Notes under the pieces: generated by a model
The model's database searches: none
Seen by the model: only the letters and a program-made list of their open reading frames with translations
Told to the model about the DNA's origin: nothing
Assembly: GCA_023246555.1 (NCBI GenBank)
Contig: JAHFIC010000006.1
Coordinates: 1-23,107 of the forward strand
Length of the DNA stretch: 23,107 nt
Direction of reading: 5' to 3'
Source: Candidatus Magasanikiibacteriota bacterium
GTDB taxonomy: Bacteria; Patescibacteriota; Patescibacteriia; Magasanikbacterales; UBA922
Shown here: positions 15,038 through 22,521 of the stretch, one piece after another
Layout of the letters: every line of letters begins with the position of its first letter
Numbering within the stretch: position 1 is the first letter of the stretch
Made by a program: the position numbers and the translations under genes

Positions 15038-17214
15038 AACTCTCGATTGTCATTCCAATCTATAACGAAGAAGCGATTCTAGAGCAGGAAGTAGAAAGGA
15101 TCATTTTGGATATGAAGAATATCATTTCTGAAATACCATATGAGTTGGTCCTGGTGGAAAATGGCAGTCATGATAAAACACGGACAATCGCTGAAGTGCT
15201 GCAACGCCGATATACGCAGATTCGCGTGATGCATTTGCCCGACGCAGGATATGGACCAGCATTGAAGCGGGGACTTCTTGAAGCGCGAGGTGAATTTGTT
15301 GTACTTTTTAATATTGATTTTTGGGATGTTAAATTTATACGCAAAGCCTTTGCATTGGAAAAAGAAAGGAATCTCGACATGGTCGTTGGCTCCAAAACGA
15401 TGGAAGGCGCCGAGGACACGCGACCGTTTGTGCGGCGGCTCATAACAAAAACGTTCAACGGGCTTCTGCGTTTTGTCTTTGGGTTTCACGGCACAGACAC
15501 GCACGGCATGAAGCTTTTACGGCGAGACAAGATGCTGCCGATTATCGAGCAGTGCAAAACAGAACGCGAGATTTTTGATACCGAGTTCGTGATGCGCGCC
15601 CAGCACGCGGGGCTCGCCACCGAAGAAATACCGGTTGTGTGCGAAGAAAAAAGAAAGACCACCTACCACATTGCCAAGCGTATCCCGCGCACGGCAAAAG
15701 ATCTGCTCGTGCTGTTTTTTTCCCTGCGGTTTCTTCAGTTCAATCGGATTCGCATGGTGGCGCTCTTTGCCGGCACGGCCGTTTTTCTGTTTTCCGCGCT
15801 GTGGGGCTTCCCCGACAGTCCGTCGCCTTGGTTTGATGAGGGTGTGAACCTCGGCATCGCCAAAACATTTGTCGAGGACGGCGTGTACAGTTTGCGCTTG
15901 GCGCCTGGGGAATACGTGGACAACCGACCGCTCATGATAAGCACCAATTACCCGATGCTTGGATGGATCATTATGGCGTTCAAACTGTTTGGTGTTGGTC
16001 TGGCGCAAGCGCAGGTCGTCATGATACTTGTTCTCGTCGCCTATCTCATTGTCTCGTCCTTTGTCGTCTATAAATGGTACGGTGCGAAATACGTTTCGTG
16101 GTCTGTTGCACTCATTGCCACCTTTTTGCCATTTTATGGCCACGGCATGAGCGGTGGTCTTGGCGAAGTGGCGGGGCTCGTGTATTTCCTTATTGCGCTA
16201 CTACTATTGAGGAAAGAAAAATGGTGGGGAATAATTTTGTGCGGCGTTTTCCTTGGCCTTACAGCGGCAACAAAAGTATTTTATTTGCTGGCGCTCGGCG
16301 CGGTTGGGTTTTCTGAAATCGTCCTCGCCATAAAGCGGAAGCACACTCCGTGGAAACGGTGGGGGTTGCTGGCGCTCGGCGCGGCACTGCCGCTCATCGT
16401 TTGGCTTCGGACCCTCCTGCCGAACGGGTTCAGCGGAGAGAGCATCCAAAGCGCGGTTGGGTATTACCAAAATCCCTATAATGTGGAGCGCGTTATCGGC
16501 GCGAACATTGTGCGGTTTGTGACAGAGACAACACCGGTACACTTCGCGCTCCTTGCCGGAACGTTTTTTATTATGGTCATTCTTGCCGCGAGGAAAAGCG
16601 CTGTTCGCCAGACAGAGTTTATCATGACGCTCTTTTTCCTTCTGAACACGATTTTTTTTGTCCGCACCGTCGGTTGGTATCGGTATTTGTTCCCGGCGCA
16701 TCTTCTGGCGCTGACGTTTTTCCCGGTTGCGCTTGATCAGGTTGTTGCCGGTGTGAAGCAGTCGAAGCTTCGCGTGGCAGGGGTTTCCTGCGTGCTCGCC
16801 GCACTCGTCGTTGTGCAGGGCGTACATCTTTCCCGCGAACGATTCAGTCGTGTGTATTATAATCCCGCGCCGCGCGAACTGGCCGCGGGAATCGATCTGG
16901 GGCTTGGCCCAACCATGGATATTTTTATTTTTGATCATCCGGAATTATTTTTTCTTTTGAAAAATCGGCAGGCGCGGCAGTATCTCCACATGAATCCCTA
17001 TGTTGCGTTTGGAGAAGATATTTTTTCCACCGGACAGTTGCCAAAATACATTGTGAGCGGCGAACCGGACAGAAACGCGTATCTTATGGAGTATAAAGAA
17101 CAGTTTGAAGCGAACTATGCGCGGGTGAAACAGTATGATGCGTACGTGTTATTTGAGAAGCGAGAATCTACCCCCGCCCCCGGGCGGGGCCACGCCAACG
17201 GCGGGGGAAAGTAG
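15034..17214 (+). CDS. GT2-GT-C fusion glycosyltransferase
   Basis: 726 residues from ATG 15034, which overlaps the AsnB stop (ATGA); an in-frame ATG at 15025 is the alternative. Residues 1-225 are a GT2 domain (LSIVIPIYNEE, LVENGSHDKT) of the kind that loads a sugar onto polyprenyl phosphate. Its metal-binding site reads FNIDFWD, with Asn where the usual DxD has its first Asp. Residues 240 onward hold about ten membrane helices with PSPWFDEGVNLG (Asp268, Glu269) after the first, the acidic first loop of GT-C enzymes of the PMT/ArnT type. The fused protein could make a polyprenyl-phosphate sugar and use it outside the membrane (inference). The last 17 codons are unusually GC-rich and form hairpins. 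Confidence 0.85.
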   Translation: MKLSIVIPIYNEEAILEQEVERIILDMKNIISEIPYELVLVENGSHDKTRTIAEVLQRRYTQIRVMHLPDAGYGPALKRGLLEARGEFVVLFNIDFWDVKFIRKAFALEKERNLDMVVGSKTMEGAEDTRPFVRRLITKTFNGLLRFVFGFHGTDTHGMKLLRRDKMLPIIEQCKTEREIFDTEFVMRAQHAGLATEEIPVVCEEKRKTTYHIAKRIPRTAKDLLVLFFSLRFLQFNRIRMVALFAGTAVFLFSALWGFPDSPSPWFDEGVNLGIAKTFVEDGVYSLRLAPGEYVDNRPLMISTNYPMLGWIIMAFKLFGVGLAQAQVVMILVLVAYLIVSSFVVYKWYGAKYVSWSVALIATFLPFYGHGMSGGLGEVAGLVYFLIALLLLRKEKWWGIILCGVFLGLTAATKVFYLLALGAVGFSEIVLAIKRKHTPWKRWGLLALGAALPLIVWLRTLLPNGFSGESIQSAVGYYQNPYNVERVIGANIVRFVTETTPVHFALLAGTFFIMVILAARKSAVRQTEFIMTLFFLLNTIFFVRTVGWYRYLFPAHLLALTFFPVALDQVVAGVKQSKLRVAGVSCVLAALVVVQGVHLSRERFSRVYYNPAPRELAAGIDLGLGPTMDIFIFDHPELFFLLKNRQARQYLHMNPYVAFGEDIFSTGQLPKYIVSGEPDRNAYLMEYKEQFEANYARVKQYDAYVLFEKRESTPAPGRGHANGGGK
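17171..17207 (+). repeat. GC-rich overlapping inverted repeats at a gene junction
   Basis: CCCCCGCC (17171-17178) pairs perfectly with GGCGGGGG (17200-17207). Shifted by one, CCCCGCCC (17172-17179) pairs with GGGCGGGG (17182-17189). The two hairpins exclude each other. They lie at the 3' end of the fusion gene, 14 nt before the next start codon, in a surrounding sequence of much lower GC. Confidence 0.6.
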
Positions 17215-17220
17215 AATTGT

Positions 17221-18933
17221 ATGAAAATTTTTTTGAAACAACACAGTCTTGGTATCATTCTCTCCTTTACCATTGGCGCGATCATTGCCGCGCCGCCGTT
17301 TTTTTTTCGATTTGGAGAAGCTTATCGAGGGTTTCCCCTCATGAAAACAAATACCGAGGCGCATTATGTGGCGCAAATTCAGGAAGTCTATGATGGGCAC
17401 TACGGGCTTGGGAATCCGTTTTTCGCGGATCTCAAAGATTCGCCGTATCTGTTTCCGCCGCTCTCGGCGCATTTGGTCGCGTGGATCGGGAAAATCCTTC
17501 ATCTTTCCGCGATAGACGCCGTCATGATCCTTCGATTTTTTTTCACCAGCGCGTTGGCATTTTTCATCTATCGTTTCGTCTTTGAGATATCAAAACAGCC
17601 AGCCGCCGGGTGGGTCGCCGCGGTATTCGTGGTGCTTGGGTATAGCTTGGTCGATCCCGGTTATATTATTTCCGTCGTACGCGGATGGGGGATTCCGGCG
17701 CATGCTGGTTTTATTGATTATGGTCGGCCGATCAATCCGCAAGTCAGCTCACTGTTCTTTTTCGTCTACCTTTTTTTCTTTTGGAAAAGCCTCCATGATC
17801 CGCATGGGCGGGTTCGTTCCACGATCGTTGCGCTGATTCTTTTCGGCGCTTCATTCTACGTGTATCTGTTCACTTGGTCGTTTATTCTTGCACTGAACGG
17901 TGGGCTGTTCCTGGTCTATGCGATGAAGAAAGATTGGAGAAAGGTGCGTACGATCGCCGAGATTTCTCTCGGCGGATTCGTTTTGGGTATTCCGTATTTT
18001 TTGAATGCGTTTGCCGCATCTCATGCGCTGGCCTATACAGAGTCCGCGCCGCGGTTCGGATTCGTTCACATGCGCGTGCCAAATGTGAGCCGTCTCATGG
18101 CGGGAGCATTTGTACTATTTATTTTTTTCCGGCAGAGACTTGACGAGCGCGTTCGCTTGTTTTTTCTGGCGAGTTTTTTGGCGGGATTTGCGATCGTCAA
18201 TGAACAGGTGGTGACTGGGCTTTACTTGTTTAATCATCATTATCATTGGTATTACAATACGCCGCTTGTGATTATTTTTTTCACCCTCCTCGCATTTTTT
18301 GGATTGTCTCGGATACAGAATCGTTGGATTCACTGGGTTGGTATTGCGCTCCTTCTTTTCGTGCCGCTGGCGCATGGTGTCGTTGTCCAGACAACGGCCT
18401 ACCGTGCCATCCTTCCGCTGGTAAAAGAAGAACAGCGGTATGCCCCAGTTATTGAGTGGTTGAATCGTGAGACCGCGAAGGATACGACCATTGTCGCCTC
18501 CTTGCCGTTTTCCGATGTTGTTCCGGCTTTGACCCACAATAATATCTATTTTCCGAACACAGGCTTCTATACCCTTGTATCGAATGAACGCCTGCTTCAT
18601 GCGTATGCGGCTTACATATATCTCGGTGGTATTGGAGACACGGATATCCGTTCATATCTTGAGGCGCATCGGAACGACATCAGCGGTTTTGCGTTTGGCT
18701 ATGCGTATAGTTTTTTGCCGGGGGTGTGCTATGGATGTTTCCCCGAGTCAGTCATTGACCAGATCGCCGCGGTATACGCGGAGGTGGATGATAAAAATTT
18801 TCTTTCGTTCCTGAAGCGTTACCCGGCAGATTATCTTGTCTGGGATCGAACACTTCATCCGGAGTGGGCGATTGACCGTTTTGGTTTGCAACCGCTGGTT
18901 GCGTTTGACCATATCACGATTTACGCCCTTTAA
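17221..18933 (+). CDS. Polytopic membrane protein, GT-C glycosyltransferase-like
   Basis: 570 residues with roughly ten to twelve membrane helices in the first 400 and a soluble C-terminal domain of about 170 (VIEWLNRETAKDTTIVASLPFSDV...). After helix 1 comes an extracytoplasmic loop with MKTNTEAHYVAQIQEVYDG, matching the acidic first loop of GT-C enzymes, which use polyprenyl-phosphate sugars outside the membrane. A His/Tyr cluster, FNHHYHWYY, lies near residue 340. I cannot place it in a named family. It starts 6 bp after the GT fusion gene, just past the GC-rich hairpins, and 9 bp before the next GT-C gene. A role in surface glycan assembly or protein glycosylation is inferred from architecture and neighbours. 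Confidence 0.75.
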   Translation: MKIFLKQHSLGIILSFTIGAIIAAPPFFFRFGEAYRGFPLMKTNTEAHYVAQIQEVYDGHYGLGNPFFADLKDSPYLFPPLSAHLVAWIGKILHLSAIDAVMILRFFFTSALAFFIYRFVFEISKQPAAGWVAAVFVVLGYSLVDPGYIISVVRGWGIPAHAGFIDYGRPINPQVSSLFFFVYLFFFWKSLHDPHGRVRSTIVALILFGASFYVYLFTWSFILALNGGLFLVYAMKKDWRKVRTIAEISLGGFVLGIPYFLNAFAASHALAYTESAPRFGFVHMRVPNVSRLMAGAFVLFIFFRQRLDERVRLFFLASFLAGFAIVNEQVVTGLYLFNHHYHWYYNTPLVIIFFTLLAFFGLSRIQNRWIHWVGIALLLFVPLAHGVVVQTTAYRAILPLVKEEQRYAPVIEWLNRETAKDTTIVASLPFSDVVPALTHNNIYFPNTGFYTLVSNERLLHAYAAYIYLGGIGDTDIRSYLEAHRNDISGFAFGYAYSFLPGVCYGCFPESVIDQIAAVYAEVDDKNFLSFLKRYPADYLVWDRTLHPEWAIDRFGLQPLVAFDHITIYAL

Positions 18934-18942
18934 ATTCACCCT

Positions 18943-20319
18943 ATGTCCCTACGTTTTTTCCGACAAACCATTGCGCGCTATCCCACTGAAACGATGCTGT
19001 TTTCTATTGCGATAATCGTACGTTTTTGTCTGATGATCCTTTTTTTGCGACATTTTGGTTCTGATTTTTATACCGCAGGAAATTCTGATTCGTTCGGGTA
19101 TTTGGATATTGGCAAAAGCATCGCGGAGGGCCACGGATTTCAAATGAATGGAGTGACGAGCGCTATGCGCACACCACTGTATCCATTGTTTCTTTCGGTG
19201 TTTTACCTTCTCCACATTCCACTGTGGGTTATCCCGATTGTTCAGCATGGAATCGCTGGAATAAGCGCTGTTCTCCTCTATCGCATCGGCAAACTTTTTT
19301 TTGGAATGCGTGCAGGGAAGATCGCCGGATTTTTGCTTGCCGTTGAACCATACGGGGTGCTTCTCGGTAATACGGTCATGACGGAGACGCTGTTTCTGTT
19401 TTTTCTCCTCTTGTCCCTGTATTTTTTTGGCCAGTGGATGCTTTTGGGGAAATTGCGCGTCTCACCAGCGCTTTCAGGATTTTTTCTTGGGGCGGCCACG
19501 CTGGTGCGTCCGCTGACCTTATATCTCCCGATGGTGTTTCTTGTTTTTTTGTTTTGGCGATTTCGACGTGAATGGCGGCAGCATATCCGAAGAGCACTGG
19601 TATTCGGAACGGTGTTTGCTGCCGTTCTCGCACCTTGGAGCGTGCGTCAGCATCGCCTGTTTGGTTCGTATGAGCTCACGAATCTTGATACGTATCTTTT
19701 GTATTTTCGTGTTGCTCCCATCGCAGAGGCACAAGCGCGCGGGATAGATTACGCAAGCGCTGTACGCGTTCTTGCAGAAAACATTCACCGCATGATTCCA
19801 AATTTCAGTGAGGCGGCGCTCGAACACACGTTTTCATATACGAGCGTGTTGTCTCAGGAATCACGGAGGATTTTGGCGCAACACCCGGCGGCGGTGGTTC
19901 AATATTTTTTTGCTTCAATACCATCCGGGCTGTTTGCGAGTGGGTATGATGAATTTTTGGAAATTTTTGGCTATGAACGCCATGCTCCTGATCAGCACAT
20001 CACCGGACTTTTTCGTGATGGTCGATACGGCGAGGCGCTGGCTGCGCTTTTTGGAAGAGACGCGTTTCACGCGGTATTTCTCATCGGGGCGCTTCTTTGG
20101 GCTGCCGCGTATGCAGGGATTATTTTGGGCTTTTTCGTATCGTGGAATACTCGTCCGGAAGGCCGTTTGGGCATGATTTTTTTTCTTACCCTCGCGGCAT
20201 TTTTTATCTTTTTTTCGATCGGGCCTTTGGTGTTTGTCCGCTATCGCGTGCTTTCCTATCCTGAGCTTTTTCTCCTCATCGGCTGCTCTTTTGATCTTGT
20301 TTTGAAAAAAAGAGTATGA
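18943..20319 (+). CDS. GT39/PMT-like membrane glycosyltransferase (GT-C)
   Basis: 458 residues, about ten membrane helices. After helix 1 the loop reads GNSDSFGYLDIGKSIAEGHGF (D49 and D55), followed by RTPLYPLFLSVFY, a pattern typical of the ArnT/PMT_2 group in GT39. Such enzymes take a sugar from a polyprenyl-phosphate donor and attach it to a lipid, glycan or protein on the outer side of the membrane. The polyprenol-phosphate mannose synthase-like gene downstream could supply the donor (inference). It lies 9 bp after the preceding GT-C-like gene with no SD. Its last codons overlap a possible internal promoter. Confidence 0.88.
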   Translation: MSLRFFRQTIARYPTETMLFSIAIIVRFCLMILFLRHFGSDFYTAGNSDSFGYLDIGKSIAEGHGFQMNGVTSAMRTPLYPLFLSVFYLLHIPLWVIPIVQHGIAGISAVLLYRIGKLFFGMRAGKIAGFLLAVEPYGVLLGNTVMTETLFLFFLLLSLYFFGQWMLLGKLRVSPALSGFFLGAATLVRPLTLYLPMVFLVFLFWRFRREWRQHIRRALVFGTVFAAVLAPWSVRQHRLFGSYELTNLDTYLLYFRVAPIAEAQARGIDYASAVRVLAENIHRMIPNFSEAALEHTFSYTSVLSQESRRILAQHPAAVVQYFFASIPSGLFASGYDEFLEIFGYERHAPDQHITGLFRDGRYGEALAALFGRDAFHAVFLIGALLWAAAYAGIILGFFVSWNTRPEGRLGMIFFLTLAAFFIFFSIGPLVFVRYRVLSYPELFLLIGCSFDLVLKKRV

Positions 20320-20320
20320 T
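20291..20320 (+). promoter_or_regulatory. Possible internal promoter before the DegT-fold gene
   Basis: TTGATC -35 (20291-20296), an 18-bp spacer and TATGAT -10 (20315-20320), partly within the 3' end of the GT39 gene. It would give a leader of about 24 nt before ATG 20351. AT-rich context makes chance matches likely. Confidence 0.3.
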
Positions 20321-20350
20321 ATCCTCTGAGAGTGAAATTCATTATTGTCT

Positions 20351-21565
20351 ATGATCGAAAAACGCGAACAAACGATTGGGGTTGGCACCTGCAATGTGAG
20401 TGATTTGGCCAAGCGCTATGTGCGAGAGGTGCTTGATAGCAATCGCCTCACCTATGGTCCGTTTTCCAAGAAATTTGAACAGATGTTTGCCTCTGCGCAT
20501 GGATGCAAATTCGCTGTGTTTTTGAATAGCGGGACCAGCGCTCTTCGGATTGCTGTCGCGGCACTCAAGGAGAAATACGGGTGGGCCGATGGCGATGAGG
20601 TCCTCTTGCCATCGATTACATTTATTGCCGATCTGAATGTGGTAACCAACAATCGCCTCACTCCCGTGTTTGTCGATGTGCATCCGAAAGAATACAATAT
20701 GGATCCTGGAAAGATAGAAGCAAAAATTACCACTCGCACCCGGTGCATTCTTCCTACCCATCTTTTTGGGCTTTCGGCTGATATGGAGTCGATTATGGCC
20801 ATCGCAAAAAAACATTCGCTTCGGGTGATTGAGGATGGGTGCGAAGCATCATTTGCCGCGTATCGTGGGAAGCCGGTTGGTTCGTTTGGCGATATCAGCT
20901 GTTTTTCTACATACCAGGCGCATATTCTCACGACCGGTGTTGGGGGATTTGCCGCGACGAATGATCCGGAATTGGCCGTAATTTTGCGAAGTTTGGCGAA
21001 TCATGGCCGTGATGGCATTTACATGCAAATCGATGACGACAATAACAAAACCAATGACGAACTTCGAGAGATTATTAGCCGACGGTTTACTTTTGTTCGG
21101 CCAGGATACAGTTTTCGCGCGACGGAAATGGAAGCGGCGGTTGGCGTCGCGGATATGGAAGACGGGCTTGAGGACGCGCTTCGTATTCGTCGGGATAATG
21201 CCCTCGCGCTCATCGACGTATTGACGCCGTTTGCCGATACGCTTCAATTGCCGACATGGCCGAATGAAGACAAGCACGTGTTTATGATGTTTCCAGTCGT
21301 GGTGAAAGATGCTAGCAAGGTATCGCGCGATGCCCTCATTAATTATTTAGAACAGTACAACATTGAAACACGGATGATGTTGCCGCTTATTAATCAGCCG
21401 TTTGTGATAAAACAGTATGGAAATTTGGGGCCTGAGCTCCCTGTCGCGGACCATATCAACAAAAACGGATTTTATATCGGTTGTCACACGGGGATGACGT
21501 CCGATGATTTCGCGTATATTGGCCGCGTATTCCGTCAATTTTTTGATGAGCATGGAAAAACCTAA
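20351..21565 (+). CDS. DegT/DnrJ/EryC1-fold PLP enzyme with His in place of the catalytic Lys (3-dehydratase-like)
   Basis: 404 residues from ATG 20351 (a TTG 6 nt upstream is less likely). The fold I PLP layout is clear: FLNSGTSALRIAV phosphate-binding region, LPSITFIADLN, FVDVHPKEYNMD, and the PLP-anchoring Asp162 in IEDGCEASFA. At the Schiff-base site it reads STYQAH-ILTTGVGG with His191. Aminotransferases have Lys here. ColD and CDP-sugar E1/RfbH 3-dehydratases have His in a closely similar S-F-Y-P-A-H context, and RfbH-type proteins also have EDNCDA, like EDGCEA here. The E1 iron-sulfur cysteines appear absent from the insert near residues 220-245, so a ColD-like, PLP-only mechanism fits better. 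Predicted role: removal of the C3 hydroxyl of a nucleotide sugar (inference). It overlaps the next gene. Confidence 0.8.
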   Translation: MIEKREQTIGVGTCNVSDLAKRYVREVLDSNRLTYGPFSKKFEQMFASAHGCKFAVFLNSGTSALRIAVAALKEKYGWADGDEVLLPSITFIADLNVVTNNRLTPVFVDVHPKEYNMDPGKIEAKITTRTRCILPTHLFGLSADMESIMAIAKKHSLRVIEDGCEASFAAYRGKPVGSFGDISCFSTYQAHILTTGVGGFAATNDPELAVILRSLANHGRDGIYMQIDDDNNKTNDELREIISRRFTFVRPGYSFRATEMEAAVGVADMEDGLEDALRIRRDNALALIDVLTPFADTLQLPTWPNEDKHVFMMFPVVVKDASKVSRDALINYLEQYNIETRMMLPLINQPFVIKQYGNLGPELPVADHINKNGFYIGCHTGMTSDDFAYIGRVFRQFFDEHGKT

Positions 21566-22286
21566 TGTTGGCGTGGTCATTCCTGCGTACAACGAATCAG
21601 AAAATATTGGAGCACTTCTTTCCGCCATCGTTTCTGAATTGCCAGATGCGTCTGTTATTGTTGTCGACGATTCTCCAGACGACAAGACGATTCAGGCGGT
21701 GTCAGCGAGCGGATTTTCTCAAGTATCCGTCACGCATCGAGAAAAAAAAGACGGTCGTGGTTCAGCGGTGATCGAAGGAATCCGCCAGTGTCTCGCAAAG
21801 GGATGTGATCTCATCATTGAAATGGATGCGGATTTTTCTCATCCGCCAAAACAGCTTCCAGAACTTGTCAGAGTACTTCAAGATCGCGGACTGGGAATGC
21901 TCGTGGCTAGCAGGTATGTCTCCGGGAGCCGCATTGATCATTGGCCGCTCTCACGCCGGATATTTTCCCGCGTCGCCAATATCGTAGCAAAAACACTCCT
22001 TCGCGTGCCGGTTGCGGACTACACCAACGGGTATCGAGCATACTCGCGTCGAGCGGCAGAGATCATTGTTGCTCATTGCGGCAAGTTGGGAAAAGGGTTT
22101 ATTCCTTTGAGCGAGATCCTCACGAATGTGTATTATCGCGGATTAACGGTGGGGGAGATGCCGACCCATTTTGTGAATCGCATTCGCGGTGAAAGTTCGC
22201 TCAATACCACAGAAATTAAAAATGCTTTTGTCGGAGTTCTAAAAATTTACGGGCTGAAGCGGCGACTGTTGAAAGAAAGATCATAA
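21552..22286 (+). CDS. Polyprenol-phosphate mannose synthase-like GT2
   Basis: 244 residues from ATG 21552, overlapping the DegT-fold stop by 14 nt (ATG 21546 is possible). The GT2 A-domain is complete: VGVVIPAYNESENIGALL, IVVDDSPDDKT, and the metal site EMDADFSHPP. After it come ASRYVSGSRIDHWPLSRRIFSRVANIVAKTLL and VADYTNGYRAYSR, matching the DPM1/polyprenol monophosphomannose synthase group. It lacks membrane helices, as soluble DPM1-type enzymes do. It would transfer mannose (or a related hexose) from a nucleotide donor to polyprenyl phosphate on the cytoplasmic side, giving the donor that the GT-C enzymes upstream use. It is the last gene of the cluster. Confidence 0.9.
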   Translation: MEKPNVGVVIPAYNESENIGALLSAIVSELPDASVIVVDDSPDDKTIQAVSASGFSQVSVTHREKKDGRGSAVIEGIRQCLAKGCDLIIEMDADFSHPPKQLPELVRVLQDRGLGMLVASRYVSGSRIDHWPLSRRIFSRVANIVAKTLLRVPVADYTNGYRAYSRRAAEIIVAHCGKLGKGFIPLSEILTNVYYRGLTVGEMPTHFVNRIRGESSLNTTEIKNAFVGVLKIYGLKRRLLKERS

Positions 22287-22339
22287 CCGTGCCTTGCGAT
22301 TGCGGACTGACATTCAAACTATCATATGACAACTTCAAT

Positions 22340-22348
22340 TGGTATAAA
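22340..22348 (+). promoter_or_regulatory. Possible extended -10 promoter
   Basis: TGG-TATAAA is an extended -10 like those before the envelope operon and the glycan cluster. No convincing -35 is present. It could drive the mini-ORF and the DedA gene. Confidence 0.35.
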
Positions 22349-22430
22349 TGATGTGCAAGATCACGTGTAAACAACTTCCATCGAGAGATCGCTGGTTCAC
22401 GAACTGGTGTTTTATTGTGGAGGTGGAGAA

Positions 22431-22460
22431 ATGAAAATCGTACCCTTCTGTACCGTTTGA
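22431..22460 (+). CDS. Nine-codon mini-ORF with strong SD (possible leader peptide)
   Basis: GGAGGTGGAG (22419-22428) lies just before ATG 22431, which opens MKIVPFCTV and then TGA. The SD is far better than that of almost every real gene here. It ends 61 nt before the DedA ATG. It may be a leader peptide or a chance match. Confidence 0.3.
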   Translation: MKIVPFCTV

Positions 22461-22521
22461 CTCGAGCCTTCTTTGAGACAATTATTAAAAAGACGGTAAA
22501 CGACCAACAGACGTAGAGATT

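Larger units (their letters stand above)
22287..22521 (+). other. Intergenic region between the glycan cluster and DedA
   Basis: 235 bp without a gene of normal size. It contains the possible extended -10 at 22340-22348 and the mini-ORF at 22431-22460. No clear intrinsic terminator follows the GT2 gene. TACCGT (22451-22456) and ACGGTA (just past 22490) could close a long loop, but this is weak. Confidence 0.6.

Noticed and set aside
15517..16938. Minus-strand open frames of 208 and 244 codons
   Set aside because: They lie antisense within the GT2-GT-C fusion gene. Their translations are Arg/Lys/His-rich without domains, as expected for the complement of membrane-helix codons.
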